Shown: positions 45,180 to 55,561, numbered from the stretch's first letter. The stretch: DNA of 64,000 bases from Rahnella woolbedingensis (GCF_003602095.1 NZ_RAHH01000029.1:1-64000), one strand, 5' to 3'. Notes: generated by a model not told the origin, from the letters alone. Translations and numbers: made by a program.

Positions 45180-46418
45180 ATGAGCAGTGATCGTTTTGGA
45201 TTAAAACGTTTCGTCTTTTCCCGCTTTGCCGGGTCACTGTGCGATCAGTTTCTGCTGTTTGCCGTGCCGCTGGCGATTTTGAAAGCTACCGGTTCTTTAA
45301 CCTTTTCCTCGCTGGCATTCGTGATTGAATGGTTGCCGCGCATTCTGTTTTTCCCGCTTTCAGGTTTTCTGGCTGACCGCATTAAGCCCCGTTTTATCTT
45401 CTTTAACGTGGAAGCCGGACGCTGCGTGTTAATGTTAGTCGCTTTCCTGACCCTGACCTTTCATCCCGCTGCCACATTCCCGGTGCTGGCGGTCATGATG
45501 GCGCTGCTGTCGGTGGCCTATGTCCTGAACTTTGTCGCAACTGAAGCGCTTTTACCGCGCCATATCTCCGCAGAGGCTCTGCCGAAAGCACATTCAATGT
45601 TACAGGGGGTCGACCAGACCACGCAGGTTCTCGGCCCTGCGCTGGCAGTGGCAATTTCCGTCTATGGGGGCGTCGGGGCGATTTTAGCCTGTGCAGCCGT
45701 ACTGTTTGCTGTCTCTGCCATCAACTATCTGTTCCTTGAAACTCATGATCTTGAAGTGGCAGAGAAGATGAGTCTGCGCTCCATTGTGCAATCAAACATT
45801 ACGGCAATTCAGGTGCTTAAACAGAATAAAATCCTGCTGCATCTGTGTGCGCTGACCTGGGTAGTGAATCTGGTTTACGGTGCAGCACTGGTGGTGAGTG
45901 CGGCGGTGATCCTCAAAGAGTTTCATCTGCCTGAGAGTTACTTTGGCGTCTTACAGACTTCGGCTGCGCTTATCACCCTCATTACGTTTTTCTTTGTGCC
46001 GCGAATTGCCAAACGCTTCGGGCTTTCCACGCTGGGAACCCTGTCATTTTGCGGCATGATATTGTCAGGTGCGCTGATGTCGCTTTCACTCGATTACGCG
46101 ATGTATCTGGCAGGTTACGCATTACTGATGGCTTTTGACGGTGCATTCAGCGTCTACCTGCGAACCTTACGCAGCCAGATTATTCCGCAGAAACATCTGG
46201 GAAAAACCATGGGGCTTATTGGCCTGATGAACATGTGTTCGGTACCCGTTAGCGGCCTGGCAGTGACAGCGCTGGCAGGCCGCTTTATGCCGTTGCAAAT
46301 CATCGCCATCATTCTGGTTTTTGCGCTGATATTAGGACTGATGTTGGTCATCATCGGCCGCCGTACCTTCGGCTACAACAGCTGGCTGCCGCCGGTCATC
46401 GCTCAGCCACAGGCTTGA
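45180..46418 (+). CDS. MFS transporter (MFS_3/EntS-like)
   Basis: The 412-residue, 12-helix protein begins MSSDRFGLKRFVFSRFAGSL, with the LxxLLxVAYVLNFVATEALLPRHI region of the MFS_3 family that includes enterobactin and macrolide exporters. ATG 45180 has AAGGA about 10 nt upstream. The frame is open 46 codons further to a TTG at 45042, but that stretch lacks a ribosome site and contains a strong hairpin, so it is treated as leader. Divergent LysR partner. Substrate unknown. Confidence 0.78.
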   Translation: MSSDRFGLKRFVFSRFAGSLCDQFLLFAVPLAILKATGSLTFSSLAFVIEWLPRILFFPLSGFLADRIKPRFIFFNVEAGRCVLMLVAFLTLTFHPAATFPVLAVMMALLSVAYVLNFVATEALLPRHISAEALPKAHSMLQGVDQTTQVLGPALAVAISVYGGVGAILACAAVLFAVSAINYLFLETHDLEVAEKMSLRSIVQSNITAIQVLKQNKILLHLCALTWVVNLVYGAALVVSAAVILKEFHLPESYFGVLQTSAALITLITFFFVPRIAKRFGLSTLGTLSFCGMILSGALMSLSLDYAMYLAGYALLMAFDGAFSVYLRTLRSQIIPQKHLGKTMGLIGLMNMCSVPVSGLAVTALAGRFMPLQIIAIILVFALILGLMLVIIGRRTFGYNSWLPPVIAQPQA

Positions 46419-46461
46419 AACGCGCATCTCTTTTCAAAACTCTTTTCACTCTATAAATCAT

Positions 46462-46481
46462 GGGGAGCAAATCCCCTTTTC
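46462..46481 (+). terminator. short terminator hairpin
   Basis: GGGGA-gcaaa-TCCCC is followed by TTTT, 43 bp after the MFS stop. The stem is only 5 bp. Confidence 0.5.
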
Positions 46482-46584
46482 TGTTTATCCAAATTTGTGC
46501 TTTGAGTTTTTCTGCCCGTGAATGTTATTTTGGACGCTGCTCACTTGCACACAACACATAATAAAAATCCCACCAGAGAAAAAC

Positions 46585-48843
46585 ATGTCTATTAAACGCT
46601 ATCCGCAACTGGCTCACTGGGGCGCATACACCGCCGTGGTGGAAGATGGCCGGTTGATTCGCTGCGAACCTTATCAAGCCGATGCTGATCCTTCGCCTTT
46701 ACTCGATTCCATTGCGCCGCTGGTCTATTCCGACAAACGTATTCGTAAACCGGCCGTGCGCCGCTCGTGGCTGAAAAACCGTGAGAACAGCGATCGCTCG
46801 CTGCGCGGACGTGAGGATTTTGTCGAAGTGGACTGGGATCTGGCGCTGGATCTGGTGGCCGAAGAGAACAAGCGCGTGCGCGATCGCTACGGTGCTTCCG
46901 GCATTTTTAACGGCTCTTACGGCTGGTCATCCGCCGGTCGTCTGCATCACGCCCGTTCTCTGGTGCGACGTTTTTATTTCACCGGCGGCGGTGGTGTGGA
47001 TCAGCAGGGTAACTACAGCTGGGGCTCGGCGCAGTTTTTTCTGCCTTATGTGATTGGTACGTTTACCCCGCTGACCGGACGTGTGACGTCGTGGCCGAGC
47101 GTGGTGGAACATGCGGATATTCTGGTGGCGTTCGGCGGTCTGGCGCTGAAAAATTCGCAGGTGGCTTCCGGCGGAGCGGTGGAACATACGCTGAAACCGG
47201 CGCTGGAACAGCTGGCGAAGAAGGGCACCCGCGTCATTAATATCAGCCCGATGCGTGACGACTGTCCGGAATTCGTTAATGCCGAGTGGATCCCGATCCG
47301 CCCGAACACGGACGCCGCGCTGATGATGGCGGTGGCGTATGAAATACAGCGCAAAGAAGCGCAGGACAACGCGTTTCTTGCCACCCATTGCGTGGGTTAT
47401 CCGCAACTGGCTGCGTATCTGCGCGGCGAAACCGACGGTATTGCGAAAACCCCAGACTGGGCGAGCCCTATTACCGGCGTTCCGGCAGAGCGAATTGCGC
47501 GACTGGCAGATGACCTGATCGGCGTGCGCAGCTTTATTACCTGTTCGTATTCCGTGCAGCGCGCCCACCGTGGCGAGCAGCCTTACTGGATGATGATTGC
47601 TATTTCCGCGATGCTCGGGCAGGTCGGTTTGCCGGGTGGCGGTTTCTCGTTTGGTCATGGTTCGATGAACAGCGTCGGGAATCCGCGTTATGACACGCCG
47701 GGACCCGCCGTCAGCGCCGGGCCGAATCCTGCCGGTTTGTCGATTCCGGTCGCGCGCATCAGCGACATGTTACTCAATCCCGGTCAGCCGTATGAATTCC
47801 AGGGAGAGACGCTCAGTTATCCGGATATTCATCTGGTGCACTGGGCGGGCGGTAATCCGTTCCATCATCATCAGCAGCTGAATCGGCTGGTCAAAGGCTG
47901 GCAGAAGCCAGACACGGTGATAGTGCAGGATAACGTCTGGACGGCAGCGGCGCACATGGCGGATATCGTGCTGCCCGCAACGACTTCGCTGGAACGTAAC
48001 GATATCGGCGGTTCATCGCGTGACCGTTTCGTGCTGGCAATGCATCAGGCGATTGCGCCTCAGCATCAGGCGCGTAACGATTTTGATATTTTCGCGGATA
48101 TTGCCGAGCGTCTCGGTTATCGCGAACAGTTCACACAGGGGCGCAATGAAGATCAGTGGCTGCGCCATATTTACCGCCAGTGCGGCGAAGCGCAAAAGGG
48201 TACCGGTGTCGAATGGCCGGACTTCGAAACCTTCTGGGAGCGCGGTTTCGTCGAGCTGCCGGTGCCGGAAAAAGATTACGTCTTCTTTGAAGAATTCCGT
48301 AAAAGCCCGCGCGCGAATCCGTTAGGGACGCACAGCGGCAAAATCGAACTGTTCTCCGAAACCATCGCCGGTTACGGTTATAAAGATTTTGCGCCGCATC
48401 CTGAATGGCAGCCACCGGTCGAATGGCTGGGTGCCGAAAGCGCCAAAGAATGGCCGTTGCACCTGATTTCCATTCAGCCAAAAGATCGCCTGCACAGCCA
48501 GCTCGATCAGTCGCCGCTGGCGCAGTCGAACAAAACCGCCGGTAAGGAAACGCTGTTTATGCATCCGGAAGATGCGGGCAGCCGTCAGCTGAAAAACGGC
48601 GACCGGGTGAAAGTGCATAATGCGCGCGGCAGCTGCCTCGCGGGGGTTTCGCTAAACGACGGGATCACGCGTGGCGTGGTGCTGATGTCCACCGGTGCCT
48701 GGTTTGATCCGGGCTTTGGCGGCAAATGGCAGGAAACCGAGCAGGCGGGGAATCCGAATGTGCTGACACTGGATATCGGCACCTCGCGTCTGACGCAGGG
48801 GCCGAATGCGATGAGTTGCCTTGTCGAGGTGGAGGCTTTTTAG
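46585..48843 (+). CDS. BisC-type molybdopterin S/N-oxide reductase, cytoplasmic
   Basis: The 752-residue member of the DMSO reductase family resembles E. coli BisC and TorZ along its length (ARLADD, PYWMMIAISAMLGQVGLPGGGFSFG, DIVLPATTSLERNDI, GNPNVLTLDIGTSRLTQGPN). The molybdenum-ligating serine is expected at Ser116 in GSYGWSSAG. There is no iron-sulfur cysteine motif and no Tat signal at the ATG at 46585, so it should act in the cytoplasm on biotin or methionine sulfoxide. The upstream frame (from 46522) lacks a ribosome site. No chaperone or membrane subunit gene is adjacent. Confidence 0.83.
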   Translation: MSIKRYPQLAHWGAYTAVVEDGRLIRCEPYQADADPSPLLDSIAPLVYSDKRIRKPAVRRSWLKNRENSDRSLRGREDFVEVDWDLALDLVAEENKRVRDRYGASGIFNGSYGWSSAGRLHHARSLVRRFYFTGGGGVDQQGNYSWGSAQFFLPYVIGTFTPLTGRVTSWPSVVEHADILVAFGGLALKNSQVASGGAVEHTLKPALEQLAKKGTRVINISPMRDDCPEFVNAEWIPIRPNTDAALMMAVAYEIQRKEAQDNAFLATHCVGYPQLAAYLRGETDGIAKTPDWASPITGVPAERIARLADDLIGVRSFITCSYSVQRAHRGEQPYWMMIAISAMLGQVGLPGGGFSFGHGSMNSVGNPRYDTPGPAVSAGPNPAGLSIPVARISDMLLNPGQPYEFQGETLSYPDIHLVHWAGGNPFHHHQQLNRLVKGWQKPDTVIVQDNVWTAAAHMADIVLPATTSLERNDIGGSSRDRFVLAMHQAIAPQHQARNDFDIFADIAERLGYREQFTQGRNEDQWLRHIYRQCGEAQKGTGVEWPDFETFWERGFVELPVPEKDYVFFEEFRKSPRANPLGTHSGKIELFSETIAGYGYKDFAPHPEWQPPVEWLGAESAKEWPLHLISIQPKDRLHSQLDQSPLAQSNKTAGKETLFMHPEDAGSRQLKNGDRVKVHNARGSCLAGVSLNDGITRGVVLMSTGAWFDPGFGGKWQETEQAGNPNVLTLDIGTSRLTQGPNAMSCLVEVEAF

Positions 48844-48961
48844 GGTAGTATTTAATAAGTTAAGAGAAATCGGGCTCATTTTCACCACTCGTTACACTTT
48901 GCGGAATTATGTTTCGATTGCCTGCTGGCTGTGGTTCGTACAAACCAGCTAAATTAAACGT

Positions 48962-49055
48962 CCCAGAGGTATTGATTGGTGAATCATCAACGTGCTCTGC
49001 ATGTTGATACCGATTAAATTTGCACCAACCTACGCGGATGCGTAGGTTTTTTTTT
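48962..49055 (+). ncRNA. omrA: OmrA/OmrB-type OmpR-regulated small RNA
   Basis: The 5' end CCCAGAGGTATTGATTGGTG is identical to the seed region of E. coli OmrA and OmrB. The 3' end GCACCAACCT-ACGC-GGAT-GCGT-AGG with a long T-run is the same terminator type. The middle part differs. Position also fits: in E. coli omrA and omrB lie between aas and galR. Only one copy is seen here. Omr RNAs pair with mRNAs for outer-membrane proteins (cirA, fepA, ompT, csgD, ompR) with Hfq. Confidence 0.92.
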
Positions 49056-49190
49056 GCCTCAATTTCTGCACGCAGCTAAGCAACCTCCTAAACTCTCTCT
49101 GACTGGCGTCTTTTACAACGGCTTATAGTATGCTGTTTCCCCAACCTTTTTCTTTCAAGATCAGGGATGACACATAAGGAGATGGCAAAC

Positions 49191-51356
49191 ATGTATAACT
49201 TTCTTTTCGCCGCATTCAGATGGCTTTTCCGTCTGATGTTTCGGGTCACTGTGACCCCGGCGGAAAACAATTTTAATTACCCGCGTTTAATCCTCACGCC
49301 GAACCATGTCTCGTTTATCGACGGCATGCTGCTGGTTCTTTTCCTGCCGATCAAACCGGTTTTCGCGGTCTATTCCAATATTACGGATACCTGGTTTATG
49401 CGCTGGCTGAAGCCGTATGTGGACTTCATGCCGCTGGATCCGACCAAACCGATGGCGATCAAGCACCTGATCCGCGAAGTGGAAAAAGGACGTCCGGTGA
49501 TAGTATTCCCGGAAGGCCGCATTACGGTCACCGGTTCATTAATGAAGATTTACGACGGCGCGGCCTTTGTGGCGGCGAAGTCTCAGGCGACAGTCATTCC
49601 GGTGCGCATTGATGGCGCGGAATATACGCCGTTCGGGCGCCTGTTCGGCAGTTTCAAGCTCCGCTGGTTCCCGAAAGTCACCCTCAATCTGTTACCGGCG
49701 ACGACTATCCCGATGCCGGATGCGCCGCGTTCCCGTGACCGCCGCGTACTGGCCGGTGAACAACTGCATAAAATTATGATGCAGGCGCGCATGGAAACCC
49801 GCGAGCCGGAAACCTTGTATCAGGCGTTGCTGTCCGCGCAAACCCGTTATGGCCGCCGCAAACCGTGCATCGCCGATATCGCGTTCAAAGAAGATTCCTA
49901 TCAGGGGCTGCTGAAAAAATGCCTCGGTGTGAGCCGTATCCTGCAACGTTTTACCCGGGAAGGTGAGCACGTCGGCATGCTGCTGCCGAACGCCACCATC
50001 ATGGCGGCGGCGCTGTTTGGCGCGTCGATGCGTAACCGTATTCCGGCGCTGCTCAACTACACCGCTGGCGCGAAAGGGCTGCAAAGCGCGATGAAAGCGG
50101 CGCAGATCAAAACCATCGTGACGTCCCGGCAGTTTCTTGAAAAAGGTAAGCTGACGCACCTGCCGGAAAATGTACCGGAGGCGAACTGGGTTTATCTGGA
50201 AGATCTGAAAGACACGGTGACCACGCAGGATAAGCTGTGGATCCTGTTCCATCTGATTTTTCCGCGTCGGGCGATGCTGCCGCAAAAGCCTGATGACGCG
50301 GCGCTTGTGCTGTTTACTTCCGGTTCGGAAGGCAATCCGAAAGGCGTGGTGCATTCACACGCCAGCCTGATGGCGAACGTTGAGCAAATCCGTACCGTCG
50401 CTGATTTCACGCCGCGTGACCGCTTTATGTCGTCGCTGCCGCTGTTCCACGCCTTTGGCCTGACCGTCGGATTGCTGACGCCGCTGATGACCGGCGCACG
50501 CGTATTTTTATATCCAAGTCCGCTGCATTACCGCATCGTGCCGGAACTGGTGTATGACCAGAACTGTACCGTGCTGTTTGGCACTTCCACGTTCCTGGCG
50601 AATTATGCCCGCTTTGCCCATCCGTATGATTTCGCCCGCCTGCGCTATGTGGTGGCTGGCGCGGAGAAACTGGCTGAAAGCACCAAGGAAATCTGGCAGA
50701 ACAAGTTTGGTATCCGCATTCTCGAAGGCTACGGTGTGACCGAGTGCGCGCCGGTGGTGGCGATCAACGTGCCGATGGCGACCAAAGTGAACACCGTCGG
50801 CAAAATCTTGCCGGGGATGGTATCCCGCCTGATTACCGTGCCGGGTATTGAGGAAGGCGGTCGTCTGCAACTGCGTGGGCCAAACATCATGAAAGGCTAT
50901 CTGCGCGTCGAAAATCCCGGTGTGCTGGAAACCCCGCAGGCCGAAAATGCCGCTGGCGAGATGCAGGCTGGCTGGTACGACACCGGCGATATCGTCACGC
51001 TGGATGAAAAAGGTTTCTGCGCCATTCGTGGCCGCGTGAAACGTTTTGCCAAACTGGCGGGTGAGATGGTATCGCTGGAAAGCGTCGAACAGCTGGCAAT
51101 CAAGGCTTCACCAGATAAACAACATGCGGCGACGTCGCGCAGTGATGCCAGCAAAGGCGAGGCGCTGGTGTTGTTTACCACCGATGCAGAATTACGTCGT
51201 GATGCGCTGAGCAAAGCTGCCCGCGAACTGGGGCTGCCGGAACTGGCGGTGCCGCGTGATATTCGTGTCGTTAAAGCATTACCGTTGCTTGGCAGCGGTA
51301 AACCCGATTTTGTGACCCTGCGCCAGATGGCAGAAAACCCGGAGAGTGAGGCATGA
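49191..51356 (+). CDS. aas: bifunctional 2-acyl-GPE acyltransferase / acyl-ACP synthetase
   Basis: The 721-residue fusion has an N-terminal PlsC acyltransferase with NHVSFID (His39 and Asp44 of HX4D) and FPEGRIT. The C-terminal acyl-adenylating domain has [12 protein letters not shown] and YGVTECAPV. Aas re-acylates lysophosphatidylethanolamine in the inner membrane. Start ATG 49191 lies 9 nt after AAGGAG, matching the short E. coli N-terminus; earlier in-frame starts (49167, 49182) are less likely. It overlaps lplT by 4 bp. Confidence 0.93.
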   Translation: MYNFLFAAFRWLFRLMFRVTVTPAENNFNYPRLILTPNHVSFIDGMLLVLFLPIKPVFAVYSNITDTWFMRWLKPYVDFMPLDPTKPMAIKHLIREVEKGRPVIVFPEGRITVTGSLMKIYDGAAFVAAKSQATVIPVRIDGAEYTPFGRLFGSFKLRWFPKVTLNLLPATTIPMPDAPRSRDRRVLAGEQLHKIMMQARMETREPETLYQALLSAQTRYGRRKPCIADIAFKEDSYQGLLKKCLGVSRILQRFTREGEHVGMLLPNATIMAAALFGASMRNRIPALLNYTAGAKGLQSAMKAAQIKTIVTSRQFLEKGKLTHLPENVPEANWVYLEDLKDTVTTQDKLWILFHLIFPRRAMLPQKPDDAALVLFTSGSEGNPKGVVHSHASLMANVEQIRTVADFTPRDRFMSSLPLFHAFGLTVGLLTPLMTGARVFLYPSPLHYRIVPELVYDQNCTVLFGTSTFLANYARFAHPYDFARLRYVVAGAEKLAESTKEIWQNKFGIRILEGYGVTECAPVVAINVPMATKVNTVGKILPGMVSRLITVPGIEEGGRLQLRGPNIMKGYLRVENPGVLETPQAENAAGEMQAGWYDTGDIVTLDEKGFCAIRGRVKRFAKLAGEMVSLESVEQLAIKASPDKQHAATSRSDASKGEALVLFTTDAELRRDALSKAARELGLPELAVPRDIRVVKALPLLGSGKPDFVTLRQMAENPESEA

Positions 51357-52564
51357 GTCAGCCTTCAACGGCGGCCGCAGGGCCGCTGATGTCTAAAAGT
51401 ATGTCTGCGGTGATCGTGGCGCAGTTTCTGTCCGCTTTCGGTGACAACGCGCTGCTGTTCGCGGCGCTGGCGCTGATCAAACAGCAGCTTTATCCCGACT
51501 GGAGCCAGCCTGTTTTACAAATGGCGTTTGTGGCGACGTATATTATCCTCGCGCCGTTTGTCGGTCAGTTCGCTGACAGCTTCTCCAAAGGCCGCGTGAT
51601 GATGGTCGCTAATCTGCTGAAACTGGCAGGCGCGGCGGTGATTTGCGCGGGCATGAATCCTTTCCTCGGTTATACGCTGGTCGGTATTGGCGCGGCGGCA
51701 TATTCACCGGCGAAATACGGCATTCTCGGTGAAATCGCCAGTGGCGAACAGCTGGTGAAAGCCAACGGCCTGATGGAAGCGTCCACCATTGCGGCGATCC
51801 TGCTCGGGTCTGTTGCCGGTGGCGCACTGGCCGACTGGAGCATTCTGGCGGCGCTCGGTATCTGTGTGCTGGCCTACGGCGCGGCAGTGGCGGCAAACTG
51901 GTTTATTCCCAAGCTGGATCCGGCGCGTCCGGGGCAGTCGTGGAATCCGGCAAAAATGAGCCGGACGTTTTTCGCAGCCTGCAAAACCTTATGGCAGGAT
52001 GGCGAAACCCGCTTCTCTCTGGTCGGCACCAGTTTGTTCTGGGGCGCGGGTGTGACGCTGCGTTTCCTGCTGGTGCTGTGGGTACCGGTAGCACTGGGCA
52101 TTACCGATAACAAAACGCCAACGCTGCTCAATGCGATGGTCGCTATCGGGATCGTGTTTGGTGCGGGCGCTGCGGCGAAATTAATCCGTCTGGAAACCGT
52201 GAAACGCTGTCTGCCTGCCGGTGTCGCTATCGGTATCGCTGTCGTCGTGTTTGCGCTGCAAACCAGCATGCTGAGTTCTTACATTGTGCTGGTGGTGGTA
52301 GGGATTTTGGGCGGTTTCTTCGTGGTGCCGCTGAATGCCCTGTTACAGCATCGCGGTAAAATTTCTGTCGGTGCGGGTAATGCGATTGCCGTACAGAATC
52401 TCGGTGAAAACACCGCCATGCTGCTGATGCTCGGCCTGTATTCGCTGGTGGTGATGGCCGGTGCGCCGGTCGTGGCGATTGGCATCGGATTTGGTGTGAT
52501 CTTCGCGCTGGCCATTACCGGACTGTGGATCTGGAAGAACATGCAGAAACGCCGTCTGGCGTGA
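51353..52564 (+). CDS. lplT: lysophospholipid transporter LplT
   Basis: The 403-residue MFS flippase begins [31 protein letters not shown] ([19 protein letters not shown] is the family signature) and has 12 helices. It imports lysophosphatidylethanolamine for re-acylation by Aas. The aas-lplT overlap is the same as in E. coli. A hairpin terminator follows. Confidence 0.93.
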   Translation: MSQPSTAAAGPLMSKSMSAVIVAQFLSAFGDNALLFAALALIKQQLYPDWSQPVLQMAFVATYIILAPFVGQFADSFSKGRVMMVANLLKLAGAAVICAGMNPFLGYTLVGIGAAAYSPAKYGILGEIASGEQLVKANGLMEASTIAAILLGSVAGGALADWSILAALGICVLAYGAAVAANWFIPKLDPARPGQSWNPAKMSRTFFAACKTLWQDGETRFSLVGTSLFWGAGVTLRFLLVLWVPVALGITDNKTPTLLNAMVAIGIVFGAGAAAKLIRLETVKRCLPAGVAIGIAVVVFALQTSMLSSYIVLVVVGILGGFFVVPLNALLQHRGKISVGAGNAIAVQNLGENTAMLLMLGLYSLVVMAGAPVVAIGIGFGVIFALAITGLWIWKNMQKRRLA

Positions 52565-52581
52565 AGGGGTTTTATCAAAAG

Positions 52582-52605
52582 AAAAGGGCGCTGAGCGCCC
52601 TTTTT
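52582..52605. terminator. bidirectional rho-independent terminator
   Basis: AAAAGGGCGC and GCGCCCTTTTT flank a TGA-type loop. It ends lplT and the convergent tas. Confidence 0.88.
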
Positions 52606-52637
52606 GCTGTCTGCAATCCGCATTAACTCTGCAGGAA

Positions 52638-53678
52638 TTACGGCGCAGGGATCGTGAAGCGTTTGTGGATATTTTCCAGGTCAGCGAGGATTTCTTCATC
52701 AAGCGTCAGATCCTGACTGTCGATGTTGATCTTCAGCTGTTCCAGCGTCGTCGCACCCAGCAGCGTACTGGCTACGAACGGTTGCTGACGCACAAAGGCC
52801 AGCGCCATCTGAGAAGGATCCAGATTACGTTTCTTCGCCAGCGCCACATATTCGGCAATCGCCGCTTCTGCCTGTGGTGAAGAATAACGGGTGAAACGGC
52901 TGAACAGCGTATTACGCGCACCGGCCGGTTTCGCCCCGTTCAGGTATTTGCCACTCAGCGTACCGAATGCCAGGCTGGAATACGCCAGCAGTTCGACGCC
53001 TTCGTGCTGGCTGATTTCTGACAAACCGATTTCAAAGCTGCGGTTCAGCAGGCTGTACGGGTTTTGAATTGAAACGATACGCGGCAGATCGTGTTTCTCC
53101 GCCAGTTGCAGGTAACGCATCACGCCCCACGGGGTTTCGTTGGAAACACCGATGTAGCGGATTTTACCGGCACGCACCTGTTCATTTAGCGCTTCAAGCG
53201 TTTCCAGCAAGGTCACAGGAGACTGTTCTTCGGTGTACTGATAACTCAGTTTGCCAAAGAAGTTGGTCTGACGCTGTGGCCAGTGCAGCTGGTACAAGTC
53301 CAGATAATCTGTATTCAGACGCTTCAGGCTGGCATCCAGCGCTGCACGGATATTTTTACGATCCAGCATCTGGCCAGGGCGGATAGCGTTGTCATTACCA
53401 CGGGAAGGGCCGGCAACTTTACTCGCCAGAACAATCTTCTCACGGTTGCCACGGGCTTTGAGCCAACTGCCGATATAACTTTCTGTCAGCCCCTGCGTCT
53501 CTGGACGCGGCGGAACGGGGTACATTTCAGCGGTATCAATCAGATTGATGCCTGCAGAAACGGCGTAATCGAGCTGCTGATGGGCGTCGGCTTCGCTGTT
53601 TTGTTCACCAAAAGTCATGGTGCCAAGTCCCAGTAAGCTCACTTCTAAAGAACTGTGGGGTATACGGTGATATTGCAT
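52638..53678 (-). CDS. tas: Tas aldo/keto reductase
   Basis: The 346-residue AKR begins MQYHRIPHSSLEVSLLGLGTMTFG as in E. coli Tas. NADPH-binding and catalytic elements are visible: DTAEMYPVPPRPETQG (Asp and Tyr of the tetrad), LYQLHWPQRQTNFFG (His) and SLLGATTLEQL near the C-terminus. Tas suppresses tyrosine auxotrophy in some E. coli mutants; its normal substrate is unsettled. Convergent with lplT as in E. coli. Confidence 0.9.
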   Translation of the reverse strand: MQYHRIPHSSLEVSLLGLGTMTFGEQNSEADAHQQLDYAVSAGINLIDTAEMYPVPPRPETQGLTESYIGSWLKARGNREKIVLASKVAGPSRGNDNAIRPGQMLDRKNIRAALDASLKRLNTDYLDLYQLHWPQRQTNFFGKLSYQYTEEQSPVTLLETLEALNEQVRAGKIRYIGVSNETPWGVMRYLQLAEKHDLPRIVSIQNPYSLLNRSFEIGLSEISQHEGVELLAYSSLAFGTLSGKYLNGAKPAGARNTLFSRFTRYSSPQAEAAIAEYVALAKKRNLDPSQMALAFVRQQPFVASTLLGATTLEQLKINIDSQDLTLDEEILADLENIHKRFTIPAP

Positions 53679-53810
53679 TGCCGGTTTTCCTTTATATCTG
53701 AGAATGTCAGGCTAATGAAAAAGCGCCTCAGCTGACTATATACAAGGGAATCATCAGGGGGAAGTGGCAGAGAGTGCCGGTAATCTGAGCGAGGCGGGGT
53801 AAAAGCAAAA

Positions 53811-53830
53811 GAGCCGGTAAAAACCGGCTC
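53811..53830. terminator. rho-independent terminator
   Basis: GAGCCGGT-AAAA-ACCGGCTC is a perfect 8-bp stem. It lies just beyond ygdR on the minus strand and between it and tas. Confidence 0.75.
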
Positions 53831-53855
53831 TCATCGGACAGGGTTCAGCCTTGAC

Positions 53856-54077
53856 TTAACGCTTCATGACCTGACTGACGTTATCGTTGTTGATCTGGCG
53901 TTCGTTGCCTTGTTCATCTGTGTAGCTCAGCAACCCGGTGGATTTATCCAGCTTTGGCTTGCCATCGGTCAGGATCATGCTGCCGTCTTTGGTCGAGATC
54001 ACGTAATCGCTGGCGCAACCTGCCAAGGTAAAAACCAGCATTGCAGCACCGGCCATCATCAATGTTTTCTTCATCAT
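53856..54077 (-). CDS. ygdR: YgdR/YgdI-type small lipoprotein
   Basis: The 73-residue lipoprotein has the lipobox LAGC (cysteine 21) followed by the conserved SDYVISTKDGSMILTDGKP, as in E. coli YgdR (SDYVMATKDGRMILTDGKP), and ends NDNVSQVMKR. Start at the ATG 54075-54077, 9 nt after AGGA; the next codon is also ATG. Function unknown; an SH3-like fold in the periplasm is typical. In E. coli ygdQ lies between it and mutH; here it is absent. Confidence 0.88.
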   Translation of the reverse strand: MMKKTLMMAGAAMLVFTLAGCASDYVISTKDGSMILTDGKPKLDKSTGLLSYTDEQGNERQINNDNVSQVMKR

Positions 54078-54179
54078 TATTATCATTCCTTTTATGCACA
54101 ACAAGAGTGTCAGATTCTAGCGTAGCAAAAGGTTTGAAAAGTAGCAGAAAAGGTGATTAAAATTTTCTAAAAGTGGTGA

Positions 54180-54866
54180 TTAAAGCAAAAAATGCCGAGC
54201 GAGGAGGGCTGCGGTAAAACGCTTCTTAAGATAGAAACCGCGAGGCAGCGTCAGGATCGGTTGCCCGAATTCACCGATGGCTTCGGTCAGCGCTTTACTG
54301 TTTGCGGCTTTCGGCCTGATTTGCAAAAACTCACCGTGACGGGCAGTAATACTTTCTACTTTGCCGAGCACAATCAAATCCATCAGCTCTTCCCAGTCCT
54401 GACGCAGCTGTTCATCTTCTTCCTGCGAAGGCTGCCACAATAAAGGCGCGCCAATGTGCCGCGCTGCCAGCGGGATCTGACGCTCACCTTCGACGGGTAT
54501 CCATAATACCCGCGCCAGTTTGTGCCGCACATGGCTGTTTTCCCAGGTGACACCGCTGTTGCCGGTCAAAGGCGCTACGCAGACAAAGGTGGTTTCCAGC
54601 GGTCTGCCACGGGAATCAACCGGAATAGTTTTCAGCTCAATGCCGATGTCAGCGAAATCCTGCTCAGGTTTACTGCCGGCTACCGCACCCAGATAAACTT
54701 CCAGCAACATGCCAACCCAGCCTTTCTCCCGCTTAAGATTTTCCGGAATAGGTAGTCTTGCATGCGCGGCCAGCTCGCCCAGCGTGTGGCCCGCCAGCGA
54801 CTGTGCGCGTTGCAGCAGCTCCTGTTGGTGGTGGGGCGGTGTGGTAGCTGGTAAAGGAATAGACAT
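54180..54866 (-). CDS. mutH: DNA mismatch repair endonuclease MutH
   Basis: The 228-residue nuclease nicks the unmethylated strand at hemimethylated GATC sites after MutS-MutL activation. The catalytic DxnExK residues are present at Asp70, Glu77 and Lys79 ([11 protein letters not shown]), the same numbers as in E. coli when started at MSIPLP (ATG 54864-54866). The C-terminal [10 protein letters not shown] region is conserved. Divergent from rppH across the DARS2-like region. Confidence 0.94.
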   Translation of the reverse strand: MSIPLPATTPPHHQQELLQRAQSLAGHTLGELAAHARLPIPENLKREKGWVGMLLEVYLGAVAGSKPEQDFADIGIELKTIPVDSRGRPLETTFVCVAPLTGNSGVTWENSHVRHKLARVLWIPVEGERQIPLAARHIGAPLLWQPSQEEDEQLRQDWEELMDLIVLGKVESITARHGEFLQIRPKAANSKALTEAIGEFGQPILTLPRGFYLKKRFTAALLARHFLL

Positions 54867-55561
54867 AAAAAACAATGCTCAATTAATAGATTAATTTTTG
54901 TACTGCTTTGTGCAGGCACAATGAATAAAAAATTATCCCTGTGGAGTAATGAAATAATAGCATGATTTGCCTTAGGTTTTTTTTTGCTTTCTGGTCTCCG
55001 CTGTTCACATTTGATTAGGTTGATCACCTGTTGAAGGCGACAATAAACAGGATCACCCACCTACTTATCCACAGATTTCTTGGATAACCCCACCTTTAAC
55101 GGATCACTGGTTCGATTTACAGGCTTGACGGAAGGGGTTTTATTCAATTTTTGCCCGGATGGCGTCAACTTTTAAACGATCGCTGTGGATAAAAACGACA
55201 TTGGTGGATCTTTCACCAGGTCACTGTGCAGTGTGAGATAACTCTCATTTTTGAACGTGGGATAACTTCATTAATTGCAGGTAATATTTTGGTTTATATG
55301 GTTTTTGTGTGCGGTGTTTTTTTGCGTCAAAATAAGTTCAGGAGAGTTTTACCCCGCTTACTCTTAAGTTCTTCACATACCTATCCACAGAAAAAGTGAA
55401 TAAAATCTGGAGTGATTCCCAAAATCTGTTTATAACTTTGAGTATAACTGTGAGTTATCCCATTTTTATTCATGCTCATCGGCATTAACCAGTGGTTTAC
55501 CGCCTGTTGGTAGTATGAAACAATCAGAACATCTATGATTTTAAGCTATTGAGGTAGTCCG
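54867..55561. other. DARS2-like DnaA-box region between mutH and rppH
   Basis: This 695-bp gap has no gene. It contains two perfect DnaA boxes, TTATCCACA at 55065-55073 (plus) and TGTGGATAA at 55184-55192 (minus). A one-mismatch box CTATCCACA is at 55381-55389, a weaker one (TTATCCAAG, minus) at 55079-55087, and there are several GATC sites. In E. coli the DnaA-reactivating sequence DARS2 is located in exactly this mutH-rppH (ygdP) gap, where DnaA boxes with IHF and Fis sites recharge DnaA-ADP to DnaA-ATP. Promoters of both genes must also lie here. Confidence 0.78.

Noticed and set aside
55021..55460. The DnaA-box region as the chromosomal origin oriC
   Set aside because: In enterobacteria oriC lies beside mnmG and mioC, not between mutH and rppH. 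The AT-rich 13-mer array was not seen, and the position matches DARS2 instead.
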